Below, piece after piece: positions 63,322 through 64,000 of a stretch of 64,000 bases of DNA (positions within the stretch are counted from its first letter, which is position 1; every line of letters begins with the position of its first letter). The stretch covers positions 1 through 64,000 of the forward strand of contig NZ_JASSZH010000001.1 of the NCBI RefSeq assembly GCF_030271165.1, given 5' to 3'. The notes below the pieces were generated by a model that was not told the DNA's origin, did no database searches, and saw only the letters and a program-made list of their open reading frames with translations. Source of the DNA: Psychromicrobium xiongbiense (GTDB lineage Bacteria; Actinomycetota; Actinomycetes; Actinomycetales; Micrococcaceae). A program made the translations under genes and the position numbers.

Positions 63322-63739
63322 CCTCGCGCTCTTCCATGAGTGTCTCTCGTGCGGACTCCGCGCTCCCGCAGGTAAGTCAGCACCGTGTGTGCCGTGAATC
63401 CGACTCGCTTGCCGATCCGCTCCAGCGACAGCCCTGACTCGTACAGCCGGACCATCTCATCGATCTGTGCCTCGGTTGGGGGGGAGTACGCCGGAGTAAG
63501 ACCTCGGCGTCCTTGAGCTTCCTTCTGACCGTGGTGCGGTTGCACTTGAACTCCTCAGCGAGCTCACAGACTGTGGCGCCAGCCTGGTACCGCGCGATGA
63601 GTTGCTCAGCCTCTCGTGAGGTGAGCCGTTTTTGCACTTGACGAGACACGGGCTCCGGCTCATAGTAACTGGCGGTACCGGGGCCATCAGACCTCTGGTC
63701 ATCGCCGCTACCCAGGGTATGCACGTAGGCGCGAACCAT
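63318..63739 (-). pseudogene. HTH protein (resolvase-C-terminus-like), frameshifted
   Basis: The first frame (from 63739) encodes KRLTSREAEQLIARYQAGATVCELAEEFKCNRTTVRRKLKDAEV, an HTH like that at the C-terminus of serine recombinases. After a run of seven G (63478-63484 on the plus strand) the reading continues in the other frame with PTEAQIDEMVRLYESGLSLERIGKRVGFTAHTVLTYLRERGV, a second HTH, ending RTRDTHGRARG. One extra base in the run would join both into a protein of about 140 residues, a double-HTH type frequent in Micrococcales. The catalytic recombinase domain is absent. Its stop is four bases inside the end of the 959-aa gene. Confidence 0.75.
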
Positions 63740-64000
63740 CCGACCTCTGTTAGGAATTTTTTACATCAGGGTCGGTCAGGCCAACCTAGATCCGATATGC
63801 GAACACCTCGGGCACGGTTCATGCAGTCAGAGTCGCAGTGGACTCATCTCGCAATTTGCGACGCCCAGATACTCATCGCCCGGACCGATGAGGGTTCGGC
63901 TGAGCAAAGAGTTGTTCATCTGCTTCCGCGCATATGACGCCGCGCGGGGGTCCGACCCAGCCCGGCGCATCCTGATATGATTGCGTATACGCAAATAGTG
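63740..64000. other. Non-coding right end of the window
   Basis: No coding sequence with supporting signals was found in these 261 bases. The extreme end carries a 14-bp palindrome and a TATGAT hexamer and is probably the promoter region of a gene outside the window. Confidence 0.5.
63981..63994. promoter_or_regulatory. 14-bp perfect palindrome at the window end
   Basis: TTGCGTATACGCAA is self-complementary and directly follows TATGAT, a good -10-like hexamer on the plus strand. It may be an operator for a gene beyond position 64000. Confidence 0.5.

Noticed and set aside
63632..63937. 101-codon plus-strand frame near the window end
   Set aside because: Overlaps the 5' half of the double-HTH gene on the other strand and has no start signal or domain.

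Overview
The window is GC-rich bacterial chromosome with actinobacterial features: frequent GTG starts, several apparently leaderless genes, and the block tlyA-nadK-recN-pyrG-NUDIX-xerD ... parA-scpA-scpB-rluB-tyrA-cmk-plsC-der, which is a conserved order in Actinobacteria. Gene content (R/D-rich TPR protein, DUF6297-type exporter remnant, prp operon with its own GntR regulator) fits Micrococcales, probably a relative of Arthrobacter (Micrococcaceae). This is an inference from gene order and protein character; no 16S gene is present.

Layout. 150-10410: first half of the conserved block (SRPBCC-like protein, TPR protein, HAD phosphatase, small protein, TlyA, NAD kinase, RecN, CTP synthase, NUDIX, XerD), largely stop/start-overlapped and probably co-transcribed. 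10411-37426: about 27 kb of accessory genes separating xerD from parA. In order these are an ECF-like sigma factor with a membrane partner, a MutT-type hydrolase, two tandem small secreted paralogues in AT-richer DNA, the methylcitrate operon (GntR-prpD-prpB-prpC), a LacI-controlled nucleoside uptake/salvage operon (PotBCAD-like ABC importer, nucleoside hydrolase, adenosine deaminase), a divergent cluster (KDG kinase, IclR, RidA / DSD1-like PLP enzyme, D-aminoacylase, KDPG aldolase) that reads as a route from N-acetylglucosaminate to pyruvate, a CitAB/DcuSR-type two-component system with a DctA-type transporter, and a decayed ABC exporter. 37427-45250: second half of the conserved block, ending at a terminator with a 28-bp perfect stem. 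45368-48136: SDR/TetR divergent pair and a Tat-exported protein.

48369-64000 is a defence-rich island beginning at tRNA-Pro(GGG). The 3' end of the tRNA recurs at 49750 and, as a 3' half-tRNA with its own terminator, at 51836. The bracketed DNA holds a doubly frameshifted IS481-family element, a short IS-end remnant, and an operon of XRE regulator, ImmA/IrrE metallopeptidase and PIN-like protein. Beyond it lies one long same-strand operon: hsdM, a small protein with a HEPN-type R-x4-H motif, hsdS with four 12-bp repeats, hsdR, a Shedu-type DUF4263 nuclease, a 32-codon ORF, a 220-aa protein and a 959-aa alpha-helical repeat protein of unknown family. A frameshifted HTH gene closes the region.

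The best candidates for undescribed biology are the 220-aa/959-aa pair downstream of Shedu, the HEPN-motif protein inside the type I R-M operon, the XRE-ImmA-PIN module at tRNA-Pro, and the tandem secreted mini-proteins at 13-14 kb.
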